DNA of 64,000 nucleotides from Pseudomonas fluorescens (GCF_000968015.1 NZ_LACH01000002.1:110055-174054), one strand, 5' to 3'. Counted from the first letter of the stretch, positions 1 through 9,408 are shown. Notes: generated by a model from the letters alone, not told the origin. Made by a program: numbers and translations.

Positions 1-29
1 TGTGGGAGCGTGGCTTGCCCGCGAAGAGG
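1..29. repeat. Partial REP element at the window edge
   Basis: The first bases (TGTGGGAGCG, then TTGCCCGCGAAG) match one arm of the Pseudomonas REP palindrome found many times in this window. The partner arm would lie outside the window to the left. Confidence 0.6.
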
Positions 30-144
30 CCGTCAGCGTCACCGCAATTGATGAATCGAAATTATTTTCAATCAGCCCTATCACTTTTGAATTCTCGTCC
101 GGCACCTAGGCAATTGAGAAATATTTCCATTCAGGAGCCGCTGT

Positions 145-2580
145 ATGTCCCGTTCGCTAGACACCTTGTTGCGCCCCAGTTTGCTGGCGATTGCCATTGC
201 CCTTTGCGCCCCTCTGGCCAGCAGTCAGCTGATCGCCGCTGAACAGGCATCCAGCGTTCGCGCCTACAACCTGCCGGCCGCGCCATTGGCCAGCACCCTG
301 AACCAGATCGCCAGCCAGGCTGGCCTGGCGCTGTCGTTGAATCCGAGCCTGGCGGCGGGCAAGACCTCGGCCCCGGTCAATGGCCAGTTCGACGCAGCCG
401 GCGCCCTGCGGGAAGCCTTGCGCGGCACCGGTCTGCAACTGGAACAAAGCAGCGCTGGCACTTATAGCCTGGTGGCGGTGCCTGAAGGTGTGATGGCTTT
501 ACCGGCGACCAGTGTGATCGGCGCAGAAGACGCCGAAAGCGCATGGGGCCCGGTGCAGGGCTACCTCGCCAAACGTACGGCAGCCGGGACTAAAACTGAT
601 ACCGCACTGGCCGAAATACCGCGTTCAATCTCTGTCGCGACCCGTGAACAGATGCAGGACCGCGCGGTACAGAATCTGGATGACGCCGTGCGCTACATGC
701 CTGGTGTTGTGGCCAGCAGCTACGGTAGTGATAGCCGCGCGGAGTGGCTGAAGGTACGCGGTTTTGAACCTACCCAGTTCCTCGATGGCTTGCCGCTGCC
801 AAAGGGCACTTACACCATGCCGAAGATGGAAACCTGGGATCTCGAACGTGTGGCATTGCTGCGTGGCCCTGCGTCCTCGGTTTACGGCCAGACGCCTCCT
901 GGTGGCTTGCTCGACATGGTCAGCCGCCGTCCTGAAGTAATCGCCAGCAATGAAGTGCAGGTACAGGTCGGCAGCTATCAGCGCAAGCAGATCAGCTTCG
1001 ATAGCACCGGCCCTGTCGATGACGAAGGTCGCTTTTTATACCGCGTCAGCGGTGTGGTGCGCGATAGCAACACCACCATCGATCACACCGAGGACAAGCG
1101 TTACAACATCGCCCCCAGCCTGACCTGGAACATCGATCCCGACACCAGGCTGACTTTCCTGAGCCAGTTCAACCGTGACGATACCGGCATCACCAGCCAA
1201 TTCCTTCCCTTGCAAGGCACCAAGCTATCAACACCTGCCGGCAAGGTGAAGTTCCACGAGAACCTCGGCGATCCGGACTGGGAGTTCTACGACAAGACTT
1301 ACTACGCTCTGGGTTATGCCTTTGAGCATCGGATGAACGACGTTTGGCAGTTCCGTCAGAACCTGCGCTACACCAAGAGCGACCTGTCCTTTCAGGGCAT
1401 CACCGCAGGCGGTTTTTTCGGTTCCGTCAGTGACGACGGCACCCTGGCCCGCGGTGCCAACATCGTCAACGAAGACATCAGCCAGTTCGCCGTGGATAAC
1501 AATTTCCAGGCCGACTTCGACACCGGTGCAATCAAGCACACGCTGTTGCTGGGCCTCGACCATCAACGCGTCAACACCAATTACAAATGGCTGTTTGGTA
1601 GCGCGCCGACCAGCAACATCATCCATCCGATTTACGGCCAGGACTTCAGTAACGTCAGCTACACGGCGTTCAATGATTACAACCAGAAGACCCACGACAC
1701 TGGCTTATACGCTCAGGACCAGATGGCCCTCGACAACTGGCGCCTGACTTTGGGCGGTCGTCAGGACTGGCTGCACACCGACACGACCTTCTTTAACATG
1801 AACGACGCCAAGGACACCCGCAACGACACTGCCTTCACCGGCAACGCCGCCCTCAGCTATGTGTTCGATTCCGGCTTCACACCTTACGTCTCCTACGCCG
1901 AGTCCTTTCAAGCCGAAGCCGGTGGAGCCAATGGCGAGGCATTTCGTCCGGGCACTGGCAAGCAATACGAAGTGGGTCTCAAGTACCAGCCTCCGGGCAG
2001 AGATATGCTGTTCACCGCAGCCGCTTATGACCTGACCCGTAAGGACATCGTGCTCAGTGACACCTTGGGCGTATCGCGCCCACTAGGTGAAGCCAAAGTG
2101 CGTGGTTTCGAGCTGGAAGCGACCGGTAACGTCAACGAGAACCTGAAACTGACGGCCGCGTACACCTACGCCAACACCAAGATGACCAAAGTCACCAGCC
2201 CCCTGGATAAAAATCGCCCACTGCCATTGACCCCGGAAAATCAGGCCTCTGCCTGGGCTGACTACACATGGCATACGGGTGCTCTGGACGGCTTCGGACT
2301 CGGCTTCGGCGTGCGCTACATCGGAGAAACCGACAACATCGCCATCGGCAGCATGGCTTTCGTACGCGATAAATCAGACGGCCATACCGACTCTTACACT
2401 GTCTATGACGCAGCCGTCCATTACGACCTCGGTCGTCTGGACAACGTGCTCAAGGGTGTCAGCGTTGCCGTCAATGCGAACAACGTTTTCGACAAGGAAT
2501 ACATATCGACTTGTGACGGTTTCTATTGCTACTACGGCGACCGTCGAAACGTGATGGCTAGCGTCAACTACAAGTGGTAA
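145..2580 (+). CDS. TonB-dependent siderophore receptor with N-terminal STN (signalling) domain
   Basis: Outer-membrane ferric-siderophore receptor of 811 aa. A signal peptide covers about residues 1-32. An STN secretin/TonB short domain follows at about 50-110, then a plug (about 140-260, with RGFEPTQFLDGLPLPKGTY and LRGPASSVYGQTPPGGLLD) and a beta-barrel ending in the aromatic C-terminus NYKW. ATG 145 follows an AGGAG Shine-Dalgarno. The STN domain implies cell-surface signalling through a FecI/FecR-type pair, which is not in the window and may lie to the left. The FoxB-like gene downstream suggests a hydroxamate substrate such as ferrioxamine, but that rests on context. No convincing Fur box was seen in the 140 bp upstream. 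Confidence 0.93.
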   Translation: MSRSLDTLLRPSLLAIAIALCAPLASSQLIAAEQASSVRAYNLPAAPLASTLNQIASQAGLALSLNPSLAAGKTSAPVNGQFDAAGALREALRGTGLQLEQSSAGTYSLVAVPEGVMALPATSVIGAEDAESAWGPVQGYLAKRTAAGTKTDTALAEIPRSISVATREQMQDRAVQNLDDAVRYMPGVVASSYGSDSRAEWLKVRGFEPTQFLDGLPLPKGTYTMPKMETWDLERVALLRGPASSVYGQTPPGGLLDMVSRRPEVIASNEVQVQVGSYQRKQISFDSTGPVDDEGRFLYRVSGVVRDSNTTIDHTEDKRYNIAPSLTWNIDPDTRLTFLSQFNRDDTGITSQFLPLQGTKLSTPAGKVKFHENLGDPDWEFYDKTYYALGYAFEHRMNDVWQFRQNLRYTKSDLSFQGITAGGFFGSVSDDGTLARGANIVNEDISQFAVDNNFQADFDTGAIKHTLLLGLDHQRVNTNYKWLFGSAPTSNIIHPIYGQDFSNVSYTAFNDYNQKTHDTGLYAQDQMALDNWRLTLGGRQDWLHTDTTFFNMNDAKDTRNDTAFTGNAALSYVFDSGFTPYVSYAESFQAEAGGANGEAFRPGTGKQYEVGLKYQPPGRDMLFTAAAYDLTRKDIVLSDTLGVSRPLGEAKVRGFELEATGNVNENLKLTAAYTYANTKMTKVTSPLDKNRPLPLTPENQASAWADYTWHTGALDGFGLGFGVRYIGETDNIAIGSMAFVRDKSDGHTDSYTVYDAAVHYDLGRLDNVLKGVSVAVNANNVFDKEYISTCDGFYCYYGDRRNVMASVNYKW

Positions 2581-2652
2581 CGGCCTGACCTGACACGCCC
2601 AAGTCCCGAGCCGTCCGACATGGACGGCTTTGGTATTTCTGAAGGCTATGAA

Positions 2653-3783
2653 ATGAAAAGCAAAACAATTCGCCGCTGGTCCTTCGTCCACACCTGGACC
2701 AGCCTGATCTGCACCGTATTCCTGCTGATGCTCGCGCTGACCGGCCTGCCGTTGATTTTTCATCACGAGATCGACCACTTGCTGGGCGATGCCGCTGAAT
2801 TGAAGACGATGCCGGCGGACACCCCGCTGCTGAATTTGCAGCAGTTGGTGCAGGCGGCTGAAAAGCATCGGCCTGGTGATGTCATGCAGTATTTCGGCTT
2901 TGACGAAGAAGAGCCCAACGCCGCGATTACGATCATGGCGGCCACCGCCGGCACTGAACCGAATTCGTCTCACACCTTCATGCTCGACGCCCGCACCGGT
3001 GAAGCGCTGGAAATGCCGTCGGCCAATGGCGGCTTCATGATGATCATGTTGCGCCTGCACGTGGACATGTTCGCCGGTCTGCCGGGCAAGTTGCTGCTGG
3101 CGTTCATGGGCATTCTGTTCGTGGTGGCGATTGTCTCCGGGACGGTGCTGTACCTGCCGTTCATGCGGCGTTTGAAATTCGCCACCGTGCGCCAGGACAA
3201 ATCCACCCGCCTGCGCTGGCTCGACCTGCATAACCTGATCGGCGTGGTAACCCTGACCTGGGCCTTGGTGGTCGGCGTCACCGGCGTCATCAGCGCCTGT
3301 GCCGACCTGCTGATCGCCGCGTGGCGCAACGACAGCCTGAGCGCGATGGTCGCGCCGTATCGTGATGCGCCGCCACTGACACAACTGGCGCCCGCGACCC
3401 GTTTGCTCGACATCGCCAAGGAAGTCGCACCGGGCATGCAGCCGGACTTCATCGCCTTCCCCGGCACACGATTTTCCAGCGAACACCATTACGCGGTGTT
3501 CATGAAAGGCAGCACCCACCTGACCTCGCACCTGCTGACACCGGTGCTGATCGACGCCAGCACCCTGCAAGTCACCGCCGTGGCCGAACGCCCGTGGTAC
3601 ATGGACGCCATGGGCATGTCTCAACCGTTGCACTTCGGTGACTACGGCGGCATGCCGATGAAGATCCTCTGGGCGACGCTGGATGGGCTGACCATCATCG
3701 TCCTCGGTAGCGGGGTTTACCTGTGGGTGGTGCGGCGCAAGGCGGCCAAACCTGTGTTCGAGAATGCGGAGAGCCCCGCATGA
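2653..3783 (+). CDS. PepSY-associated TM protein, FoxB-like siderophore reductase
   Basis: Inner-membrane protein of 376 aa with four predicted membrane segments: near the N-terminus (SLICTVFLLMLALTGLPLIF), at about 145-168, at about 195-220, and at the C-terminus (LTIIVLGSGVYLWVV). Periplasmic PepSY-like segments lie between them. Histidines sit in or beside the helices (HTWTSL, HHEIDH, DLHNLIG), as expected of the haem-binding FoxB/PiuB family, which reduces ferric siderophores. ATG 2653 is chosen because GAAGG lies 7 bp upstream; an upstream in-frame start would add 11 residues. It is 72 bp downstream of the receptor and probably co-transcribed with it. The ferrioxamine role is inferred from family and context. 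Confidence 0.85.
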   Translation: MKSKTIRRWSFVHTWTSLICTVFLLMLALTGLPLIFHHEIDHLLGDAAELKTMPADTPLLNLQQLVQAAEKHRPGDVMQYFGFDEEEPNAAITIMAATAGTEPNSSHTFMLDARTGEALEMPSANGGFMMIMLRLHVDMFAGLPGKLLLAFMGILFVVAIVSGTVLYLPFMRRLKFATVRQDKSTRLRWLDLHNLIGVVTLTWALVVGVTGVISACADLLIAAWRNDSLSAMVAPYRDAPPLTQLAPATRLLDIAKEVAPGMQPDFIAFPGTRFSSEHHYAVFMKGSTHLTSHLLTPVLIDASTLQVTAVAERPWYMDAMGMSQPLHFGDYGGMPMKILWATLDGLTIIVLGSGVYLWVVRRKAAKPVFENAESPA

Positions 3784-3959
3784 GGCCGAGGCAGTCGAAT
3801 TTCTGGAAGGTCTTTTCCACCCCCACGGTTATCGCCCTGCTCAGCGCAACGGGATTGTTTTCCGCGTTGCTGGGGGATGGTGTGTGGGACGCTCTGAGCT
3901 GGTTGGGCCTGGGCATTCCCGCAGCCCTTGCCCTGCGCGGCCTGCTGCAACGCCGCTAA
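3780..3959 (+). CDS. Small hypothetical membrane protein in the siderophore operon
   Basis: A 59-aa protein whose ATG overlaps the stop of the PepSY gene (ATGA), so the two are translationally coupled. It has a basic N-terminus (MRPRQSNFWKVF), a hydrophobic stretch with one or two possible membrane segments, and a basic end (LLQRR). It resembles small proteins that often follow PepSY reductase genes in Pseudomonas. No function is assigned. Confidence 0.7.
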   Translation: MRPRQSNFWKVFSTPTVIALLSATGLFSALLGDGVWDALSWLGLGIPAALALRGLLQRR

Positions 3960-3963
3960 AAAC

Positions 3964-3995
3964 CTGTGGGAGCGAGCAAGCTTCGCTCCTACAAG
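3964..3995. repeat. REP-like hairpin after the siderophore operon
   Basis: A single imperfect palindrome (GTGGGAGCGA and TCGCTCCTAC around GCAAGC). It belongs to the same REP family as the doublets elsewhere and lies a few bases after the 59-aa gene, where it may stabilise the 3' end of the transcript. Confidence 0.6.
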
Positions 3996-4048
3996 TTGCG
4001 TGATCCACGCGCTATGCTGCCCAGCACTGCCCACTCCGAGACGCTGCC

Positions 4049-4678
4049 ATGTCCGCCCCCAGCATGACCTTGTTCCACAACCCTTTGTCGCCCTTCGTTC
4101 GCAAAGTCATGGTGCTCCTGCACGAAACCGGTCAACAGGACCGAGTGGCGCTGCAAGACTGCGTGCTCACTCCGGTCAGCCCGGACCTGATACTCAACGA
4201 AGACAATCCGCTGGGTAAAATTCCGGCCTTGCGCCTGGCCGATGGCAACGTCATCCATGACAGCCGGGTGATCCTCGATTACCTCGACCACCAGCACGTT
4301 GGCAACCCGCTGATACCGCGCGACGGCTCAGCCCGTTGGCGGCGCCTGACCCTGGCCTCCCTGGCCGACGGGATCATGGACGCTGCCGTGCTGATTCGTT
4401 ATGAAGTCGCCCTGCGCGCCCCGGAAAAACACTGGGACGAGTGGCTCGAGGGTCAGCGCGAGAAGATTCGTCGCGGCCTGGCATTGCTGGAAGCGGACGC
4501 GATTGCCGAGCTGGCCAGTCATTTCGATGTGGCGGCGATCAGTGTGGCCTGTGCTTTGGGTTATCTGGATTTGCGCCATCCGGATCTGGAATGGCGCACG
4601 ACGAATCCGAAGCTGGCTAACTGGTATTTTGAGGTGAGTCAGCGGGCTTCGATGTTGGCGACTATGCCGAAGGTTTAG
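4049..4678 (+). CDS. Glutathione S-transferase family protein
   Basis: A 209-aa cytosolic GST-fold protein. The N-terminal thioredoxin-like domain has the family pattern FHNPLSPFVRKVMVLLHETG, the cis-proline motif GKIPAL and the glutathione-contact segment DSRVILDYLDH. An all-helical domain follows from about residue 85. Length is normal for bacterial GSTs. The ATG at 4049 sits right at the conserved N-terminus. Substrate unknown. It stands alone between a REP hairpin and a REP doublet. Confidence 0.9.
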   Translation: MSAPSMTLFHNPLSPFVRKVMVLLHETGQQDRVALQDCVLTPVSPDLILNEDNPLGKIPALRLADGNVIHDSRVILDYLDHQHVGNPLIPRDGSARWRRLTLASLADGIMDAAVLIRYEVALRAPEKHWDEWLEGQREKIRRGLALLEADAIAELASHFDVAAISVACALGYLDLRHPDLEWRTTNPKLANWYFEVSQRASMLATMPKV

Positions 4679-4701
4679 AACTTCGCTGACTGTTCCGGCC
4701 T

Positions 4702-4797
4702 CATCGCGAGCAAGCTCGCTCCCACATTGGATTCAGGGTGAATTCAGGTTTTGTGTACGACACAAATCCCCTGTGGGAGCGAGCTTGCTCGCGATGG
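4702..4797. repeat. REP doublet
   Basis: Two inverted REP arms (ATCGCGAGCAAGCTCGCTCCCAC and its complement) flank a centre that is itself a small palindrome, TTTGTGT-ACG-ACACAAA. It lies between the convergent GST and creD genes. Confidence 0.9.
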
Positions 4798-4888
4798 CAC
4801 CGCACCGGATCTAACGGAAACAACCCGAATATCAGCGTCGCCAACACCTCCCCCTCCCGCTGATCCTCACGCAACCCCAACGACCGGC

Positions 4889-6259
4889 TCATTCCACAGC
4901 CCCGATATCAAACGCCAGCGGCTTGGCCGACTTCTGCCCGATCCCATACCAGTCCAGCTTGCGGGTCAGCACCATAAACACGCCCAACAACCCGAACAAC
5001 AGCAGCGACCCCATCAACAACGCGTAATCCTCTGCACTCAGCAAGCCGTAGAGCAAGCCATACAACGCCGCCAATCCCGCCGAAAAACTCAAGCCGTGAC
5101 GCACGCTGCGCAGCACATGACAGACATAAAAACCGATCAACAACACACAGCTGCCCGCCGACAACAGGTACGCCAAGGCAAAGCCGATGTGCTCGGACAG
5201 CGACAGCAACAACAGGTAGAAAAACGCCAGGGCCACGCCCACCAGCGCGTATTGCACCGGGTGTACCGCCAGGCTTTTCAGCACTTCGAAGAGGAAGAAA
5301 CCGGCGAAGGTCAGGACGATAAACAGCAATGCATATTTGATGGCCCGATCGCTCTTCAGGTACTGATCCACCGGGTCGATGAAGCTCACCCCGAAACTGC
5401 GGCCGGTGTAGGCTTCGCAACCGCCGCCGGACACGCAGCTGCTCAAGGCTTCTTGCAAATTGGTGGAGAAAAACGAGGTCTGCCAATGGGCAGTGAAGCC
5501 CTGATCGCTGACTTCACGCTGGGCCGGCAGGTAGTTGCCGATGAAGCTCGGATGCGGCCAATTGGCGGCCAGCGATACTTTGCTGGTCTTGCCCACCGGG
5601 ACAATCTGCAACTGGCCAGTGCCTTGCAGACGCAGGTCGAAACCGAAGGCCAGTTCTGTGGCTTGCTTGGCGTCGAGCGCCGGCAACGTCACATGCACAC
5701 CCTCCCCCAACCAGCCCACCTGGCTACCGGGAACGAAGTCGATTTTCTGGCCATTGAGCTCGAGTTTCAGGGCGTTTTCGATGCCGCGAATGTCGCTGAT
5801 CCCGACCGCCAGAAACGGCTGGTCGAACTGGTAATCGGCGAAATCTTCCTTGATACCCAATTGAGCCGGGAGCGAGAAATGCCCGCTGATGCGGTTGTCC
5901 GCATGAAACAGACGCGCCTCATAAATGCCCCGGGAACGTAGTTCGGTCTGAACCTGGCCGTCGAGTTCAAAGTGCTCCGGGAGGAAATACAAACGGCCGC
6001 GTTCTTCGCCCACTTCCTGGTAACGCGCGTTGGTTTTTTCGTTGAGTTTCCAGGTGCGCACCACTTTGCGGTACGGCACCACCATCAGCGGCCCGCTCAG
6101 TTGCTGGCTGTAACTGGAACTGCGGGCGATGTCTTCAAGGACACCGTCGCGCAGTTGCTGGCGGTCCTGAATCACGCCGTTAATCATCAGGAGCGGGATC
6201 AGCAACAACAGAATCAGAAGGGCAATTGCCCCGAGTTTTATGGTCAGGCTGCGGTTCAT
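4889..6259 (-). CDS. creD: Cell envelope integrity inner membrane protein CreD
   Basis: A 456-aa inner-membrane protein: one N-terminal membrane helix, a periplasmic domain (about residues 30-300), and a C-terminal block of about five helices with the VQYALVGVALAFFYLLLLSL region typical of CreD. It lies 161 bp downstream of creC in the same direction. CreD is a known target of CreBC. In Pseudomonas CreBC responds to cell-wall stress linked to PBP4 inhibition. The leader carries a 9-bp inverted repeat that contains the Shine-Dalgarno (separate entry). Confidence 0.95.
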   Translation of the reverse strand: MNRSLTIKLGAIALLILLLLIPLLMINGVIQDRQQLRDGVLEDIARSSSYSQQLSGPLMVVPYRKVVRTWKLNEKTNARYQEVGEERGRLYFLPEHFELDGQVQTELRSRGIYEARLFHADNRISGHFSLPAQLGIKEDFADYQFDQPFLAVGISDIRGIENALKLELNGQKIDFVPGSQVGWLGEGVHVTLPALDAKQATELAFGFDLRLQGTGQLQIVPVGKTSKVSLAANWPHPSFIGNYLPAQREVSDQGFTAHWQTSFFSTNLQEALSSCVSGGGCEAYTGRSFGVSFIDPVDQYLKSDRAIKYALLFIVLTFAGFFLFEVLKSLAVHPVQYALVGVALAFFYLLLLSLSEHIGFALAYLLSAGSCVLLIGFYVCHVLRSVRHGLSFSAGLAALYGLLYGLLSAEDYALLMGSLLLFGLLGVFMVLTRKLDWYGIGQKSAKPLAFDIGAVE

Positions 6260-6261
6260 GG

Positions 6262-6289
6262 GACTCTCCCTGTTTGGATGGGGAGAGTC
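6262..6289 (-). promoter_or_regulatory. Stem-loop sequestering the creD ribosome-binding site
   Basis: The arms GACTCTCCC and GGGAGAGTC (6262-6270 and 6281-6289) pair perfectly around a 10-base loop. In the creD mRNA the arm nearest the ATG contains the GGGAGAG Shine-Dalgarno, two bases before the start codon. If it forms, translation initiation would be masked. This is a sequence observation with no demonstrated role. Confidence 0.45.
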
Positions 6290-6347
6290 TGGGAACTCTG
6301 TGTGGGAGATTTATGGGGGGAATGTGGGGTTTGTGTGGAGTTGAGAA

Positions 6348-6422
6348 AAAGATCGCAGCCTTCGGCAGCTCCTACAGAATTTACGCGTTCCCCTGTAGGA
6401 GCTGCCGAAGGCTGCGATCTTT
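6348..6422. repeat. Long inverted repeat between creC and creD
   Basis: Near-perfect arms of about 30 bp (AAAGATCGCAGCCTTCGGCA ... and complement) surround a short spacer. A second copy of the same family is at 13028-13101. It overlaps the last bases of creC, and may act as a processing or termination hairpin in the cre operon. Confidence 0.85.
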
Positions 6423-7848
6423 AACGGTCTGAAGGCAAACGCAAACTCACTTGAACGCCACCGTCGACGTTACCGATGCTTACCGATCCACCATGCAACT
6501 TCACCACCTCTTCAACAAAATTCAACCCTAACCCTGTGCTCTTGCGCCCGCTGTCCGGTCGCGGCAGTGAATAAAACCGTTCACTCAACCTAAGCAACGC
6601 ATAGTCGGGAATCGCCTCGGCCTGGTTGAACAACCTGAACTCGATCTGCTCCCCAATGCGTTCGGCACTGAATCGCAGCAAGCCCTGAGTCGGGGTGAAA
6701 TCCAAAGCGTTCTCCAGCAGATTGCCCAGCGCCTGACGCAACAGGAACGGTTCACCGGTCAGCAGCAGATCCGCTGCAATGGTTTGTTCCACGCGCAACT
6801 GTTTGCCTTCGATGCGCGCTGCCTGAGCGCTCAGCAATTCATCTACCAATTTAGCCAGCGGCACCGCCACCCGCTCTTCCAGCCCTTGGCGTTGCTCGAC
6901 CAGGGCCAGATTCAACAGGCGCTCGATCAACTGCTGCATCCGCGCGCTTTCGCTGTCGATGTTGCTGACAAAACGCTGCTGCTGGGCCAGCGGCATCTCA
7001 CCTTGCAGCAACTCCGCCGCGCCGCGAATCGCCGCCAGCGGGCTTTTCAGTTCGTGGGTCAATGTGTGCACGTAACGCTCGACGTAGGCTTTGCCTTCGA
7101 GCTGCGTGCGCATCTGCTCCACCGCTGTCGCCAGTTGCTCCAGTTCGCCGCCACGGTAGTGCGGAACCTCGACCCGCCGGCCTTCACTCACGGCCTGTGC
7201 ATAAGCCGTCAAACGCCGTAGCGCCGCGCTCAGCCACCAGGACAACAACGCGCCGAACAGCAGACCGAGGCCGATCAACCCGGCCCCCCAGGCAAGCAAT
7301 CGCCGCTCAGTGCGATCAACGTATGGCTGCAACGAGCTGTTGGGTTTGGCCACGGTCACCACACCAATAATCTGGCCGTTGTCGCGAATCGGGGCGCCGA
7401 CGTGCATCACTGAGGAGTTCGGATCGTCTGGATCGCTGCGGCTGGAACGAGCGCCGTATTCGCCTCGCAAGGTCAGCAAAACGTCATTCCAGCGCGAGTA
7501 ATCCTGCCCCACTGCCACACCGCTGGAGTCCAGCACCACAACGCCCTTGGCATCGGTGACGTAGATCCGGTGGTTGACCTGGTTCTTCGGCAATCCCCAG
7601 ATACTCGCCTTCGGTTGCCGTTCGCCATAAGCCTTGAGCAGCTCGGGCCAGCGATTCTGATTCAGGGTGCCGGCCTTGAAATCGTCGCGCAGGATTTCGG
7701 CCATGAGATTGGCGGTGTCGACCAGCGTTTCTTCGGTGGACTGGCGCACGCCGGGACGGATTTCTTCCATCACGGTGTTCAGCACGAAGTAACCGGTCAG
7801 GCCGATAAACAGCACATAGACCAGAAAAATCCGGATCCCCAGAGGCAT
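6421..7848 (-). CDS. creC: Two-component sensor histidine kinase CreC
   Basis: A 475-aa membrane kinase. TM1 is at about 5-25, a periplasmic sensor at about 28-180, TM2 at about 185-208, HAMP at about 208-255. The phospho-acceptor His265 lies in HTLTHELKSPLAAIRG, the N-box is in NLLENALDFTP and the G-box is STGLGLNF. The start overlaps the creB stop by one base (TGATG), indicating translational coupling. It partners CreB and drives creD. Confidence 0.95.
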   Translation of the reverse strand: MPLGIRIFLVYVLFIGLTGYFVLNTVMEEIRPGVRQSTEETLVDTANLMAEILRDDFKAGTLNQNRWPELLKAYGERQPKASIWGLPKNQVNHRIYVTDAKGVVVLDSSGVAVGQDYSRWNDVLLTLRGEYGARSSRSDPDDPNSSVMHVGAPIRDNGQIIGVVTVAKPNSSLQPYVDRTERRLLAWGAGLIGLGLLFGALLSWWLSAALRRLTAYAQAVSEGRRVEVPHYRGGELEQLATAVEQMRTQLEGKAYVERYVHTLTHELKSPLAAIRGAAELLQGEMPLAQQQRFVSNIDSESARMQQLIERLLNLALVEQRQGLEERVAVPLAKLVDELLSAQAARIEGKQLRVEQTIAADLLLTGEPFLLRQALGNLLENALDFTPTQGLLRFSAERIGEQIEFRLFNQAEAIPDYALLRLSERFYSLPRPDSGRKSTGLGLNFVEEVVKLHGGSVSIGNVDGGVQVSLRLPSDR

Positions 7849-8528
7849 CAGCTACGCCCCGGACTGTAGCTGTAACCGAGGCCGCGATGGGTCTGGATCG
7901 GTTCCGCGTCGGCGTTCACCTGGCGTAATTTGGCGCGCACGCTTTTGATGTGGCTGTCGATGCTGCGCTCGTAACCGGCATCGGCGGCGACGCCCAGCGC
8001 ATCGAGCAACTGCTCGCGGCTGAAGACGCGTTCGGGTTGGTCCAGCAGGCATTGCAGCAGACGGAATTCATGGCGGGTCAGGGTTAGCAGCTGACCGCGG
8101 TAGCTGATCTGCACCCGTTCGCTGTCAATGCGAAACAGCGCCGATGACACCTCGGCGGTCGCTCGCGGCGCCATGCGTTTGAGAATCGCCCGGACCCGCG
8201 CCGCCACCTCCCTTGGGCTGAACGGCTTGACCACGTAATCGTCGGCACCGATTTCCAGGCCCACGACGCGATCGATTTCAGCATCCCGGGCGCTGAGGAA
8301 GATCACCGGCACTTCGCTGAAACGGCGCAATTGCTTGCAGGTCTCGAAGCCGCTGATGTCCGGCAGACCAATGTCGAGAATGATCAAGTCGGCCGGAATC
8401 TGGCGCTGATGCTCAAGCGCAGCGGCGCCAAGGCTCAGCCAGGTGGTGGTGAAGCCCTCGCCCTGCAAGGCGAAAATCAGGGTATCGGCAATCGCCGCTT
8501 CGTCTTCGACAATCAGGATATGAGGCAT
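7848..8528 (-). CDS. creB: Two-component response regulator CreB
   Basis: A 226-aa OmpR-family regulator. The receiver domain (1-120) has acidic residues in IVEDE, phospho-acceptor Asp52 in LIILDIGLPD and the switch lysine in DYVVKPFSPRE. The C-terminal winged helix ends in IDSHIKSVRAKLR and THRGLGYSY. It is the first gene of the creBCD set, 74 bp after the upstream retropepsin-like gene, which may share its transcript. Confidence 0.95.
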   Translation of the reverse strand: MPHILIVEDEAAIADTLIFALQGEGFTTTWLSLGAAALEHQRQIPADLIILDIGLPDISGFETCKQLRRFSEVPVIFLSARDAEIDRVVGLEIGADDYVVKPFSPREVAARVRAILKRMAPRATAEVSSALFRIDSERVQISYRGQLLTLTRHEFRLLQCLLDQPERVFSREQLLDALGVAADAGYERSIDSHIKSVRAKLRQVNADAEPIQTHRGLGYSYSPGRS

Positions 8529-8602
8529 GGCGTCCGAGCCCGGGAGTTAAGTGGGCGAACGGTGCCCCAAGGCTCACGTCACGTCAATGAGACCACTTGA
8601 AA

Positions 8603-9109
8603 TCAGCAGTCGGGTTTGTCCGCCGTAAAGCGCCGTGCCGGGTTCACCGCCGCGCCGAACTCACGCAAGGCTTTGGCACCGATCAACAAAGGGTAGTTGA
8701 AGCTGCTGCGGTCAGTGAGATTGACCTCAACGGTGCGTTTGACGTTGCCCAGGCACAGTTCCAGATCGACCACCGGACGCTTGGTGGGTGCGACCGCTTC
8801 GCTGTCGTCCGCGTCTTCTTCGGAGCGGGTCTTGATCTTGCTGATCCGCGAGACCTTGTGTTCGTAGACCTTGTTGCTCGCGCCTTTGGTGGCGAGGCGG
8901 AAGCGCACCCACTCGTCGCCATCGCGGGTGAACGTTTCGATGTCTTTGGCCGACAGCGACGCGGTCAGGGCGCCGGTGTCCATCTTGGCCTTGAGCACTT
9001 CGCCACCGATTTCCGGCAGCGCGATGTATTCGTAGCGCCCGTACAGGGTCGGCTCAGCAGCCAGGACCGGCAGGGCCACGAGGGAAAGCAGTGCAAGGAG
9101 GGACTTCAC
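8603..9109 (-). CDS. Periplasmic retropepsin-like protein (ATP-dependent zinc protease / RimK-associated family)
   Basis: A 168-aa secreted protein: signal peptide ending about LPVLAAEP, then the family motif AKMDTGALTASLSA with the aspartyl-protease-like Asp44. The C-terminal part (FNYPLLIGAKALREFG) is diagnostic of the COG4067 family, often called 'ATP-dependent zinc protease' although the fold is retropepsin-like. One DTG motif implies it would act as a homodimer. It lies directly upstream of creB on the same strand. The substrate is unknown. Confidence 0.85.
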   Translation of the reverse strand: MKSLLALLSLVALPVLAAEPTLYGRYEYIALPEIGGEVLKAKMDTGALTASLSAKDIETFTRDGDEWVRFRLATKGASNKVYEHKVSRISKIKTRSEEDADDSEAVAPTKRPVVDLELCLGNVKRTVEVNLTDRSSFNYPLLIGAKALREFGAAVNPARRFTADKPDC

Positions 9110-9193
9110 GTAATGGGATTCCTTGAGGAAATTGGGGCGTCGAACACGGAATTTTAGACCGCCAGTAGGGAATTCGTTCGTTCTTTAGATCTT

Positions 9194-9283
9194 TCGCGAG
9201 CAGGCTCGCTCCCACAGGGATCTCTATTGTTCACAGTCATGTGTTCCACACACAAATCCTGTGGGAGCGAGCCTGCTCGCGAT
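9194..9283. repeat. REP doublet
   Basis: Inverted REP arms (TCGCGAGCAGGCTCGCTCCCAC and complement) around a central segment with TTCACA/TGTG-type symmetry. It lies in the gap between two divergent genes, upstream of the acyltransferase. Confidence 0.88.
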
Positions 9284-9408
9284 GGGGCCGGAATGATCAC
9301 GACAGGACCAGCATAACCACGTAAAGGTGAAACATTCGTCGTCACCGATTTGGCCTGCCGTCCGAAGCTGCTTATCATTGCGCGCCCAAATGCTTTCAAG
9401 AGTTATTT

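Noticed and set aside
49-132. Possible Fur box upstream of the TonB receptor
   Set aside because: AT-rich segments exist (AAATTATTTTCAAT, GAGAAATATTTCC), but neither matches the 19-bp Fur consensus well enough to call.
4751-5941. A 396-codon open frame antisense to creD, starting in a REP arm
   Set aside because: The start lies in the REP doublet and the sequence is low-complexity Q/H/R; CreD is clear on the other strand.
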